Part shown: piece after piece, positions 20,164 to 30,900 of the stretch
Layout: every line of letters begins with the position of its first letter
How positions within the stretch are numbered: the first letter of the stretch is position 1
NCBI RefSeq assembly: GCF_000499385.1
Contig: NW_013654763.1
Coordinates: 1 to 64,000 of the forward strand
Reading direction: 5' to 3'
Length of the DNA: 64,000 nt
Origin: Eimeria necatrix
Taxonomy: Eukaryota > Apicomplexa > Conoidasida > Eucoccidiorida > Eimeriidae
The notes under the pieces: generated by a model
Told to the model about the DNA's origin: nothing
Databases searched by the model: none
Seen by the model: the letters and a program-made list of their open reading frames with translations, nothing else
Made by a program: the position numbers and the translations under genes

Positions 20164-22561
20164 ATGAGAGAAGCGACATTTCCGCAAATGATGAGGGGTC
20201 GGGTAGACGTGAAGAAACTGAAATTTTCAACGACTGAGCTGAGGTCCCTAGCTCTTCAGACTCATTGTAAGAGACGCAGAATGAACAAAACGAGAAACAA
20301 CAAGCGAATGAACAACGGCACGCCCTGATTACGCTGTGTGCATTTTTGGGTTAGCACTACAATGCAGTCACAGATGCGGCACAAAATTTGCAGCAAAGCA
20401 GCGAATAGACTCCTCCGCTTTGTTCATTTCTTTTAAACAAAGGCGTATCTAGCAACTATTCCATTTTAAAAATAGTGCTCTTGCTTTGTATGCTTTTGCT
20501 GCTTCCATGTGCTACGGATTTCAGTTTCTGTGGAGGAAGTTCAAGCTCTTTACAGTGGTAATAGCTGCTGCACAGGGCCCAAACACATGTGACGGACACC
20601 ACGATTTTTGTAAATTCTTTGGTTTCTCTCGTACAACAGATCTACTTTTTTTTTCGTGTTTATGCCGCAACAGGGTTCCGCCTACAGGCGGGGGAGCGCA
20701 AGCCCCTAGAAGGTGGACTAAGTGCTGTGAGCCTTTTGGGCTTATTCAATCTTTCAAACGCATGCAGTTTTGTCTTTGCCGACAGATTCGTTCGTCTTTT
20801 TTGGCAGCACAGGACACAGGACAGAGGAATAGAGATCGGTTTCGAGGAGTTTGTCCGCCTCCTCAGCATATGGACAAGAGGTGAGGCGTATGTTTTCATG
20901 TTTTACTGCTTGTTATTCATTAGTGTTGATGTTAGACAGTTCCGCAATAGTATTTACGGGTTTTCAGTTTATGGTTCGGGGCTCAGAGCTAAAAATGAAA
21001 GGGTAAAGGCTGAAGGGTTCTGGGTTAAGTCAAAGTCATTGGGTTTGGGTTAAGCGTCCACCGATAAGTTTACGTTCACAAGCTCCTTAACGCGAGCATG
21101 GAGATTTTTGTCATCGCGTCGAGTCCTCTGTACTGCAGGCACGCCTCATCAGCGGTTGACTTGTAAGACTACTGCAGCATGCAGATTATCAGGGCTCAGA
21201 GTTTCGGGAGTGGGGTTTGAACAGCAAGGGTTTCAAGGACATCTCTCTCGATCATCTTATGTGGCTCACGCTCACCACAACATGCATTTTATTTTTCTTT
21301 TTACAGGACTCTCTGTTCCTTGCTATTTTGCTCTGATGTCCTTTTCTTGTCTTGCTTGCAGTGCTGTTTCACATCTACGACAGAGGTAACAAGGGGTCAG
21401 TCAGGCCGTGGCGGAGTCTTCCCTTACATTTTGGCACAAACGTACACCAATTTAATGCCCAACGGCATAACATGTTAATCACTTTAGTAAAAGGTGCTGT
21501 TTCCGTGCAGATACATCGTGAAAGAAGACATAATTGACATAATGCGCTCACTCTTCATGTGTTTCCTGAAATCTGGCGTTGCCTCGTATGACTGGAACTC
21601 TGAGGAGTTTAAAGCAAAGTGGGTCATGTAAACCGACAATTTTTAAGGTTTAATGTCCATCATCTGACTTTTTACTTGTATCTAGTTGGCTAGTTTCAAA
21701 GGCTGCGGTATGAAAGTAACCATTCACGCTTGTGTTTTCTTGCCTTCTCAGGGTTATACTTGAAAGGCACTCCGAAGATGCTGTGAAGGAGTGAGTGAAG
21801 AAAGTCACACTAACTGCTAGACAAACCAAGGCAGCAGCAGAAGCAGCATTAGCGGCACTAGCGGCAGCTCCAAAGCTACTACTCAGTAGGTAGCACCCAA
21901 CAACGCTGTGCGACCTCCAACAGGATGGCTCATGAAATTCTGTCAGAGTGGGCCGAGGCAGCAATAAGGTAAGTGCACTGCGAGACCTGGTCACTGAATG
22001 TTTGAAACGTTATACCCTTAAGCCTAGAGCAGCCATATGTGCTAAATCGGAAACTTGTCGTTATTCATCGGAAAAGCCAGTCACGTTTGCAGACACAGCG
22101 AACCAGGTAGAAAGTGATACTGAAAGCCATCTGCCGAATAACTCAAATACTTGCAAATAAAGGAATTCCCTTGTCAAAATTAAGAGAGCAGGGTCTTCAA
22201 AGAATATGTCCTTCACCTCTCGTTTCCATGCCGCAGACGCTTTCACACTGCAGACTCGAACAAGCTTTTGTGGTTTAACGGTACGTCGTCCTCTGCATTA
22301 GCGAAACCATGAGTTGTACTACGTATAAGAATAAGCTACGTTGTAAATGGGCAGATCTACACCACATTGTGCCAGCATGTGATGCTAGAGATCAGATGAA
22401 TTGCATATCACGTGCTTACGAGTGCTGCATTAAATTCGCACAACTGTTGTTTCTTTGCACTGGTGGCCTCAGAGTTTTTGCAATGGATTATTCACGTTCC
22501 TGGGGTTGCAGAGAGCCTCTGCGTGCCAACTGATGTTTGGACTTGGCTCTTTCAAGAATGA
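20164..22561 (+). CDS. EF-hand calcium-binding protein, 222 aa, 8 exons
   Basis: Exons 20164-20266, 20674-20880, 21362-21395, 21511-21618, 21752-21790, 21924-21968, 22237-22280 and 22473-22561 (TGA) total 669 nt, and all junctions keep phase with GT-AG sites. The order is N-terminal helix FSTTELRSLAL; a first EF-hand unit (FADRFVRLF); a degenerate second loop before IEIGFEEFVRLLSIW; one well-formed 12-residue loop, DRGNKGYIVKED (residues 110-121), created exactly across the 21395/21511 splice; and a last degenerate hand, FHTADSNKLLWFNEFLQW. The overall plan is that of calcineurin B, CHP and calaxin-like proteins: four hands of which perhaps one binds Ca2+. Given two outer-arm dynein chains next door, a calaxin-like axonemal role is tempting, but I see no specific calaxin signature. 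It is 2 kb upstream of DNAI2 on the same strand. Confidence 0.85.
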
Positions 22562-24573
22562 ATCCTCGCCTTTAGGTATTCAGGCATAAGTATTTACGAT
22601 TGGTTAAATACGAGCCTCGTCTTGTGCGGAAAGAATTTCGCTGCGCTGTCACTGTTAAAATAAACACCGAAACTTCTCACCACTGCAATTTCGAGCAGTG
22701 GCTGATAAAAAACTGCAAACCTAAACCCTCGAATTTGTTTTGCTTGGAAGCACGCGAAGTGAACTATGGTGTCTGTTCACCGTGGTTTGTTCCGGGGCTC
22801 TCGTTTCACTTCGTGTCAGCTCCCCTTCAGTGGCACTCGAATTTGCATCCGGCACTCGTGAAAACGGAGATAATATTTAGATCCGCCTTTTATTGCCGCC
22901 AGACTTATGATATATTTCTAGGGAAAGGGGAGGAGACGCGAATGAAACAGACTTGGAGGCATGAAGCTCAGCACCAACAAAGGCATAGCAGCACGCCATA
23001 CCAGCTCCACTTAAGCCACAGTTGTACCATAATTGCTAAAATTAGCTCCTCTGTGCTTAAACTGATTCCCATGAACTTGTATGTAGGGGCATTCTCTGCA
23101 TATTGAGTAGAGATTCCAGCTCAAGCTATACCTGATTGTGCCATGTGATGCATAAGTGCTCATAATTGCGGGGGGAAGTGTATAAAGCGCTAATTTTGCT
23201 GCTCGTTCCATGACTTTCTCAGCGAATGTCTGTAAAAAAGCGCAGCTAGATGGTGGAACCACTCCAATTATCGCACAAGCATTCATTCAGGCTTTTACAG
23301 GCGCCCTCTTGGATTTTGCTCGTTTCGTCCAGCACGTGTCTCATCCTTCTCCCTGAATTTGCACAAAGAACGAGAAAGCAAAAGGCACCTGGCAGAAAGG
23401 CTGTCGAAGCCCTTGGCCCACGATTCAAAACTCGACGCAAAGGACGTTTTTTTAGCCGTCCAGCCTGAGAGGAACCCTCCCTGCATAAGACGCAACACGG
23501 TGTGTACATACTGGAATAGAGCAATAGCTTCATAGATATGGGGGCATCAAGGCGTGCGTGCTGGTGAATCGCTATGCTTGGGTCGAGCTGGGGCATTTAG
23601 CCCATTGAAGACTCAAAAAAGCCCACAGAATATAGGGCTGCGCATAACAGGAACAGAATCATTTCCTAAAAGTGCCTGAGATCTAAAAAAATTAAATGGA
23701 TCCACATTTTTATGCATTCCGCGGATCCGTCTCCGTCTCAGCGCTTAGGGTAGCTTGGCAGATACAGTTATCTGCAAACATTCAGAAGGCTGCAACTAAT
23801 CGATGGCTGGTGTACTAGCTGTAATCCATTACATTTGTTGTTGCATTTATGTATTCATCAGGCTTTTTGTGTTTCTGCTTGTTTCTGTCAAGTAGATATT
23901 GTGATTGAGCTGTGTAGATGCTCTCTGCTTTATTTCTTTGCACCGCTGGCCTTTTGTCAAGTGCGCGTTTGGCAGCAGTGGGGTCACCTGTGGGGCCTCC
24001 GTTCATGGCGGCTTCAACTGTGGCCAGAAACATACTTTTATCCTTTTTTGTTATACATATGATTTAATGTAATGTATCTGAGGTGAATAGACACGTGGAT
24101 GATTTATCCCAAGCTCTCTGCATGAGTTGCGTAAAAAGCGACTCTGACTTGGTGCGCAACAGCTTCTCCCGGGTCCACGCTTAAATCAGGGACAATTTTT
24201 TTTGAATTTTACTCATTTCACCTTTTTTAATTCGAATTTGTTTTGCAGAAGGCAAAAGCCATTCGTTTCTAGGTCCACAGACAGTCTTTATGGCTTGCCG
24301 TCTGTACCCTCCAGCTCCCAGACTGCATTGAATATCTCGGCCAGTAACAATGGATACGGTTTGCTCCGAATATAGCTTATTAACCCAATCATCGCTTGAC
24401 CCCTAGTCTAGTTGCCTCAAGGCCTTGTAGTATCCAGCGTGGCTTAAGTATTCGGGATCCGTTACTCATCGCTGGAGTTTGACGCTTGAAGTGAAGCGCC
24501 AATCAATCAGTCTGCTTGCCACAAAAATCAGTCCTTCAGGCCTTCTCCGTACGTTCCTTTAATTGCAGTCAAT
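22562..24573. other. Intergenic between EF-hand gene and DNAI2
   Basis: No supported gene or repeat. TTAATTGCAG at 24559-24568, a few bases before the DNAI2 ATG, looks like a 3' splice site, so a 5'-UTR intron is possible. Confidence 0.5.
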
Positions 24574-26337
24574 ATGAATGAATACTACTACACGTACTCC
24601 AAACTCCGCCAGGAGTTTGGGCGCCATTGCTCCTTCAGCCTTACAGAGCCCCGTATTCTCGGGGTGATTGACCCTAACCCGGAGCAAATGGACCAGCTGA
24701 TACCTCAAAACCCCCGCAATTTTTGTGGCGACACACTAATAGAGCTATCTGAGCACACCGTGAACACGGGCAATGTCAGTGTCTGCGGCAGGGGGATGAG
24801 GCACGTAGAAGGAGGCTGGCCGAAGGAAGTCGACCCCACGGACCCGCAAGAAGTGGCCAAGTGGAAAAAGCGAGCCGAAAGAGACCCTGCATTTTTACAG
24901 AGCGTTAAACAGCTGACAGCTGAGTGCAGCCGCGTGCTACAGCAGAACCTCGTGGTAGATCTTTTCGAAGATTATTTTAAAGGCTCAGAGACCTCGAGAG
25001 GAAGCGAGCAACGTCTCTACGCGAAATCAATTGCCCTTCTTAAGGACAGTCTAGGTCAGGGTCAAAGATCCGTGACATGCATTGCTTGGCATCCTGAAGG
25101 CCCCCAGAAGCTTGCTGTCGGTTATGGCGTGATGGAGTTCCCGGGACAGCCAGAGTCGCTTCCAACATCAGCTTTGCTTTGGGATCCGAGCCATCCAAAC
25201 AATCCGGTAGCGGAGCTAGGAACTTCAAGCCCGGTCGTTTCGTTGGCGTTCAACTCTAAAATTTCAGATATGCTCATTGGGGGTTGCTACAACGGGGTTG
25301 TGTGCTTGTGGGACCTACGTAAGGGGATGAAGCCAGTTGAAGTGTCTTCCTCTGGCAGCAGCCACTACGATCCTGTATATGAGGTCGTCTGGACGCAAAG
25401 CAAGACGAACAGCGAGTTTGTCTCAGCGTCTACTGACGGCAGAGTCTTGTGGTGGGACTGCAGGAACCTGAAGGAGCCGGTTGAAGAGTGCCGCCTCACC
25501 CCACCTCCCCACTCCACTTCAACAGCTAGTGCAGGATCATCTCAAGGAGGAACTGAACAGGAAGAAATCGAAAACACAAAACTTTTGGGAGCAATATCGC
25601 TTGCTTGGTCTCTAGAGGCAGGTCCAACGAAGTTTCTTCTGGGGACTGAACAGGGTATTGTACTTAGCCTAAAAACAAGACCGAAACGACCCCCAGAAAT
25701 CAATCAGTGGTTTGGCTGGGAAGAAGGGCAACACTGCGGCACAGTGAGAGCAGTTAGGCGGCATCCATTTTTTGGCAAATACTTTCTGTCAGTTGGCGAC
25801 TGGACAGCTAAAGTATGGATGGAGGAAGTGCGTACCCCGCTCATCACAACACCAAACCATCTCGCATTCCTCACAGATGGTCAATGGAGTCCCACACGTC
25901 CTGGCTTGTTCATGGTGACGCGCACTGACGGCTTCTTGAGCTTTTGGGACTATTACTACAAGCAACAAGAGGTCGCATTCCAGCACAAGGTTGGGACTTC
26001 TCCTTTGACTTGCCTTTCTGTTCATCCACAAGGCGAAATGGTTGCTGTAGGAGATGCTGACGGGCGGGTGACTGTGCTGGTCCTGTGCGAAGGACTTTAC
26101 GTCGCTGCGCCTAACGAGAAAGCCGCTGTTTCCTCGATGCTCGAGCGTGAGGCTAGGCGTGAGAAGAATATTGAGGTCACAAAACGGCAAACTGAGGGCA
26201 AGAGACAGGAGGAGAAGCCTCAAGCTCGTCCACGCAGTGCTGCTGTTCAAGAGGCTGTTGAAGCGGCCCGAACTGCGTTTTTCAAATCTATAGGGAAAGA
26301 GGATGAGCCATCACAAGAATCGGAGAAAGCAGAATGA
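24574..26337 (+). CDS. DNAI2: Axonemal dynein intermediate chain 2 (DNAI2/IC69 type)
   Basis: An uninterrupted 587-codon frame starts at ATG 24574. The N-terminus (YSKLRQEFGRHCSF), HVEGGWPKEVDP and then WD repeats follow the DNAI2 family in order: CIAWHPEGPQKLAVGYG, LIGGCYNGVVCLWDLRKG, SASTDGRVLWWD, GAISLAW, FLLGTEQGIVLSLK, FLSVGDWTAKVWMEE and TDGFLSFWDYYYKQ. The end is a charged helix (SSMLEREARREKNIE) and a Lys/Glu-rich tail. Length is close to the usual about 600 aa. DNAI2 pairs with DNAI1 to tether the outer dynein arm to the axonemal doublet. No intron is needed, unlike the 16-exon DNAI1 partner that converges on it from the other strand. The family call is secure. Confidence 0.97.
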   Translation: MNEYYYTYSKLRQEFGRHCSFSLTEPRILGVIDPNPEQMDQLIPQNPRNFCGDTLIELSEHTVNTGNVSVCGRGMRHVEGGWPKEVDPTDPQEVAKWKKRAERDPAFLQSVKQLTAECSRVLQQNLVVDLFEDYFKGSETSRGSEQRLYAKSIALLKDSLGQGQRSVTCIAWHPEGPQKLAVGYGVMEFPGQPESLPTSALLWDPSHPNNPVAELGTSSPVVSLAFNSKISDMLIGGCYNGVVCLWDLRKGMKPVEVSSSGSSHYDPVYEVVWTQSKTNSEFVSASTDGRVLWWDCRNLKEPVEECRLTPPPHSTSTASAGSSQGGTEQEEIENTKLLGAISLAWSLEAGPTKFLLGTEQGIVLSLKTRPKRPPEINQWFGWEEGQHCGTVRAVRRHPFFGKYFLSVGDWTAKVWMEEVRTPLITTPNHLAFLTDGQWSPTRPGLFMVTRTDGFLSFWDYYYKQQEVAFQHKVGTSPLTCLSVHPQGEMVAVGDADGRVTVLVLCEGLYVAAPNEKAAVSSMLEREARREKNIEVTKRQTEGKRQEEKPQARPRSAAVQEAVEAARTAFFKSIGKEDEPSQESEKAE

Positions 26338-27911
26338 AGAGAGCTGCTGAGAGACCGCCACTTAATTCGCGATTGTTTGAATCCCCTTCAATTACTCGAA
26401 CGTAGTTCTCGCCGTGGTGCTCGATAGGCTTCTTCAGCTGAACAGGTGAAGTAGCAAGTCTGTCAACGTAGTGCTGCAGCTCACGGGCCGGCCTAAGACT
26501 CATGAGCAAGTTTTCCAAAGGTGTATACGAACCCCTGGCGCACTACAAAAATACACAAAGCAATCGTTTCCTGTTCCATTAATTGGACAGAACGTCTAAC
26601 TCCCGGTTTTCAAGGCTGTAGATAAGTTGCGGATGAGCGCAGAGCAGCGGGAGCTCTCGGTGCTTACGTAATGTGATTTGCTAATGTCCACAGCAGTAGA
26701 ATAGAGCCTGGCGACAAATAGCTTGCAAGTTAGTGAACAGAACTACGATCAACTTCGTTTCACGTTCAGATACCACCACAGAGTGGCATACGGCTAGTGT
26801 TTACAGTATGGTTGTGGCGAGAGCTCCGGTTCGTGACACTTTTTCGAGTGAGCTTCTGGTGTCCTGAACGCTATGCGAAAACAGATACTAACTAGCAAAT
26901 GCTGTGTTCACCATCTTCCCTTGGCTGGCAAGGAATGTATGGGGCGTAAATTTGAAACGGCGTTGGTAAACCTTTTTTTGCTCCCAGACAAAAATCTTTT
27001 AGTGCTACTCCCACAGTGTAGCAACCCAAACGGGCTATTGGGCAGACAACGCTGGGATTGGCTTCACGTTGACCAAGGCAGCAGACTGCCTGTAGAGGGG
27101 CTACGTTCCTTCGATAAAGAACTACAGCAGCACACACTATTGCAATAGTTTCAAAAGTAATCAGTCCCGAAAAAAGGATCAACCAGCGCACTAAAGGGCA
27201 CAGCATCCTAAGGAGCGCAATACGGAAAGGCCTCCACCAACGCGTGCGCGTAGAATGTAGGAGATCCTAGATGTGAAATGATCTTTCCTACCAGCGCAAC
27301 ATACTACGCACGCGCTAAGTATGAAGTTTCGTAGCAGCAGTGCAGTTTTGCTTGCCTCCGAATTCTGCGAATCGACGCTGTCCATACACAGGCATTCTGT
27401 CGCTACACTATTGTCTGCTTTTCAGAATACGCGATTCCAGAGAACAACGCAGCATCTGAATCTTTGTCGACTAAAGACATATTGTCATATTAGCTCTGTT
27501 TGGTTGCCGTACGGCTGTGCAACCCTAAACGTTGTGAACTGTGTCAAACGGATCAACGAAAAACTAAAAGTGCAGTGTGGCTTGAAAAAAAAAAGTATTT
27601 CAAGGGCTGCATACCGTATATACAAAACTCTGGCACTCTGAGGCAGCTGAGGGCCCAAATGTGAGGCGCGTTGGCGTTATGCTTCTGCCTGCACCTATCT
27701 AAAGAGGGCTGAGAAGACCTCTACATCGGCATTTTGGAAGCTTTTACGGCACAGAGTCATATGTGTTGTTAGTATGTTTCAAAACACCTCTACATTGAAG
27801 GATGGATACAGAACAATTCAAAACGTGCTGCGCATGCTCGTTTCCATGAGTTGACGGGGAATGTTTGAGTTTTCACAAATTCTCAGGTGCTGCAGGGAGT
27901 GCGCACGGCAA
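26338..27911. other. Tail-to-tail spacer between DNAI2 and DNAI1
   Basis: About 1.57 kb between the two convergent stop codons. Open frames are short and unsupported. No repeat is seen. Confidence 0.6.
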
Positions 27912-30900
27912 TCAGTCGTCAGCGTGTGGGGCAACTGGAGCTTCAGCACCATCTCCTTGGCAAATTTGCTGTAGTTTGCGCATAGATTTATCTCTGGGGT
28001 TGACGGCGGAGCGAAATTCTTCACTTATTAGCAGCAAGATGGAGTTCAGGCGCTCTGCTTGCCACGCTTCAAAAGAAAGCTTGTCAGCCTCGGCAGGCTT
28101 CTCCTGGAAGTCAATCAAAAACATGTCCAGAGGCTGCGAAAGCAGTGGTTACTATGCCTCTGCTACTTTTGTGTTGAGTTCTTTCCAACCGTAACTTCTG
28201 TGAAGGCCTTTGCAGCGGCCACTTGGGCTCTCAAATCTGTGCAGCAAACTTGTGATGGGACCTCAGTTTGCGTGCTAACAGCACTCGGCAGCCACTGATG
28301 AAGGATACCCAATACCGAACATCCGCCTTCCTTTAGTTTTCAGTGTATTGCTAGTGAATACAGGTTGGCTTTGCGTATGGTCACTAAGCTGCGTTAAAGC
28401 TAAGGCCTTGAATAAATTACCAGGAGCTTCTACATTACTTAGGAAGTGCTGTTGCTGCCATAGGTATTACTTTTGCTGTTATGTGCATAGTTTCATAGGC
28501 ACTTTTCGAAGTAGCTAAAGACAAATTTAGTGGCGTACTGCTTTTTTTGCGAGTCTCTGGGGAAGCTTAATAATGCTCACTGTGCCCCCTGTTTCGGCTA
28601 CGGCTAGCACGAAGGTCTTCGAATTGAAGCAGATCCTGGCGCTAGCTGCATCACTGCATACCTGCATGAAACCCACTCACAGATGTTTGCAGACACCTTT
28701 GTCCCTCTCAATAGTCTTTCAGTAACTTTCACAAAGTCTGCCGTTGCTGTGTATTGTGCAATAGCGGCTTCGGGCGGTCCGGTGGTCCACTCAGCAGCAG
28801 CTGGTATGCCAAGAGCGCTGGAATAATCATGGCACTACAGACGACATACTTTTTGAGTTAAGACGGGAAGTCTTCGGTGTTGGCTTAGATCGTGCAGATG
28901 CAACTGTCAGCAACATCGCAGCGTATCAGACTGAACGTTCGCCTGCCTAACAGTACATCGTCGCACTTCTGCACTACAAATTCTACCTACCTGTGCTAAA
29001 TGCGGCTGCATCTTAATGCATAGCTCTAAAGGCAACCAAGCTCTCTGAAAAAGCCATGATTGCTGGGATGCAGTGTATGGTGAGGCTGCTGAGGCTACTA
29101 CTTTTCTGCGTTGCGTCGCACCATGCCATTTGTTGTAAGCACAGCGAATTGTGTCGAGCTGTACGGGGCCCAGGCCACATCGCTCACTGGCTGTACACAA
29201 GTAATAAATTCGAAACGAGCCGTCCCTGATTCTCTGGGTACTTTTTACGTTACCAAGAGCTCATTCCCACGAGCCAGCATCTACAGAATCACTCGGACAA
29301 TACCGTGCATTTCAACTAGCCTTCATTGCTACTTCCCGCAGAAGTCTTCAGACACGTACTGTTCCATAGTCGAGTGTAACAATACTGTGCTGCAGTCGAT
29401 CGTCCCACACCATTACTCGCCAGTCGGCCGAGGCAGATAGGAAAATGTGTTCATTGAAAGGACTCCAATGCAGGGTATTCACTGGCATGCTGTGTCCTAA
29501 GTGTAACAAAGCAAATCCGAAGACTATTTTTTTGCGAGACCATGTGACCATTTGCTACACCCTTGCCTTTGCACCCAAGAAAACGGCCAGTATACCTGAA
29601 GGCTTTCGCTTCACCTCGCTATGCTGTGAAGGTGTAACAAGGTGTCACACTATATTTTCAAAAGCTTGCCTTTGAATAAGCTCAGAAACTGGCCACTGTA
29701 GTCGGTGGAGCACTTAAAAATAGCTCCTTCCTCGGTCCCGACAACAAAAATCTGTGGCAATGCTGGGCAGAAGTCGAAGCAGAGTCCGGTAGCGAGAGAG
29801 AGGAGAGTTGACGATCCATTGCCTGTCGATGACTCGCCCTCCCCAAGTGCTCCCGAATCACGTTTCAGTGTCAATAGCTGCAAAAGACAGCGTATATGGC
29901 TGCAAGCTGGAAAAATCAGAGTCCATGTCTTAGGTCTTTGCCCAGTCTGCGTTAAGCCGTCAGCTAGCTCCAGTCGTGCTAGCGGCCTTCATACGAAACG
30001 GGAGCTATAAATTTATTTGACTGTAGCTCAGTCAGCGTTGCGAATATCTTGCCCACCACTTCTGATTCTAGCTTGCTCTTCAGAAGAGTCCAGCGCATGA
30101 TGCAGCCATCAGCCGAAACCGAGAAGAAAGACAGTTGACTAGTGGAAGCATCAGCCTCCCAGCGCACTGAAGAGAGGGCATCAACAATAATAGCGGCGCC
30201 CCAATGAGTATTTCGTGTTGACTGTAATTTATATGCCTTTCTTTTCTTCTTTCCCCCAAGATATACTGGCATAAAGCCCATATTTTCTTAATACTGCTCT
30301 GAAGCAGAAACGGGCATACCATCCCAGACAGGATCCGTGTGCTTTCCTGTCTTGACTGTGGAGTAGTGCCATGGCCGCTTGCTGGGCGACATTGCGTCGA
30401 GAACTGCCACGTTACCATCATAAAGGCCCACGCACAACAATGACGGTTGGAGGGGATGCCAGTCGAGACTGCACACTTTCTGCACAACGCCACACTGGCA
30501 ATACAGCTTGACTGGCAAAGGGCTTGAGGCCCTTATGGAAGGCGTTAAGGGGTTGGAAACACAAAGAACGTGTCCTCAGAAAATTTCTAAATTTTCTGAG
30601 GACACGTTCTTTCTCTGGCTCCGCATTATTAATCTAAATGCTTCAAATGCGTGTTGGAGGAAAATGGGCCTTACAGAGTCAAGTTTCCAAGAGTATTCAG
30701 GATGGGGCGTATTCTTGAGTGAGAAGCAGCAAACGTAGCCGCAGCCCTGTTTAACATACTCGTAGTTTCCTACATAACCAGACAGCAACAAATTTCACGC
30801 CTTCAGAAAGGAACCTATGTGTGATATTTATAACTTGCAGACTCATTCTGGTGGGTAGAAGCTTGCTAGAAACGTCCAACAGCAGCCAAAAATGAAGACT

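Noticed and set aside
20164..22561. Calling the EF-hand gene calaxin or calcineurin B
   Set aside because: Only one canonical loop and no family-specific signature that I can verify by eye.
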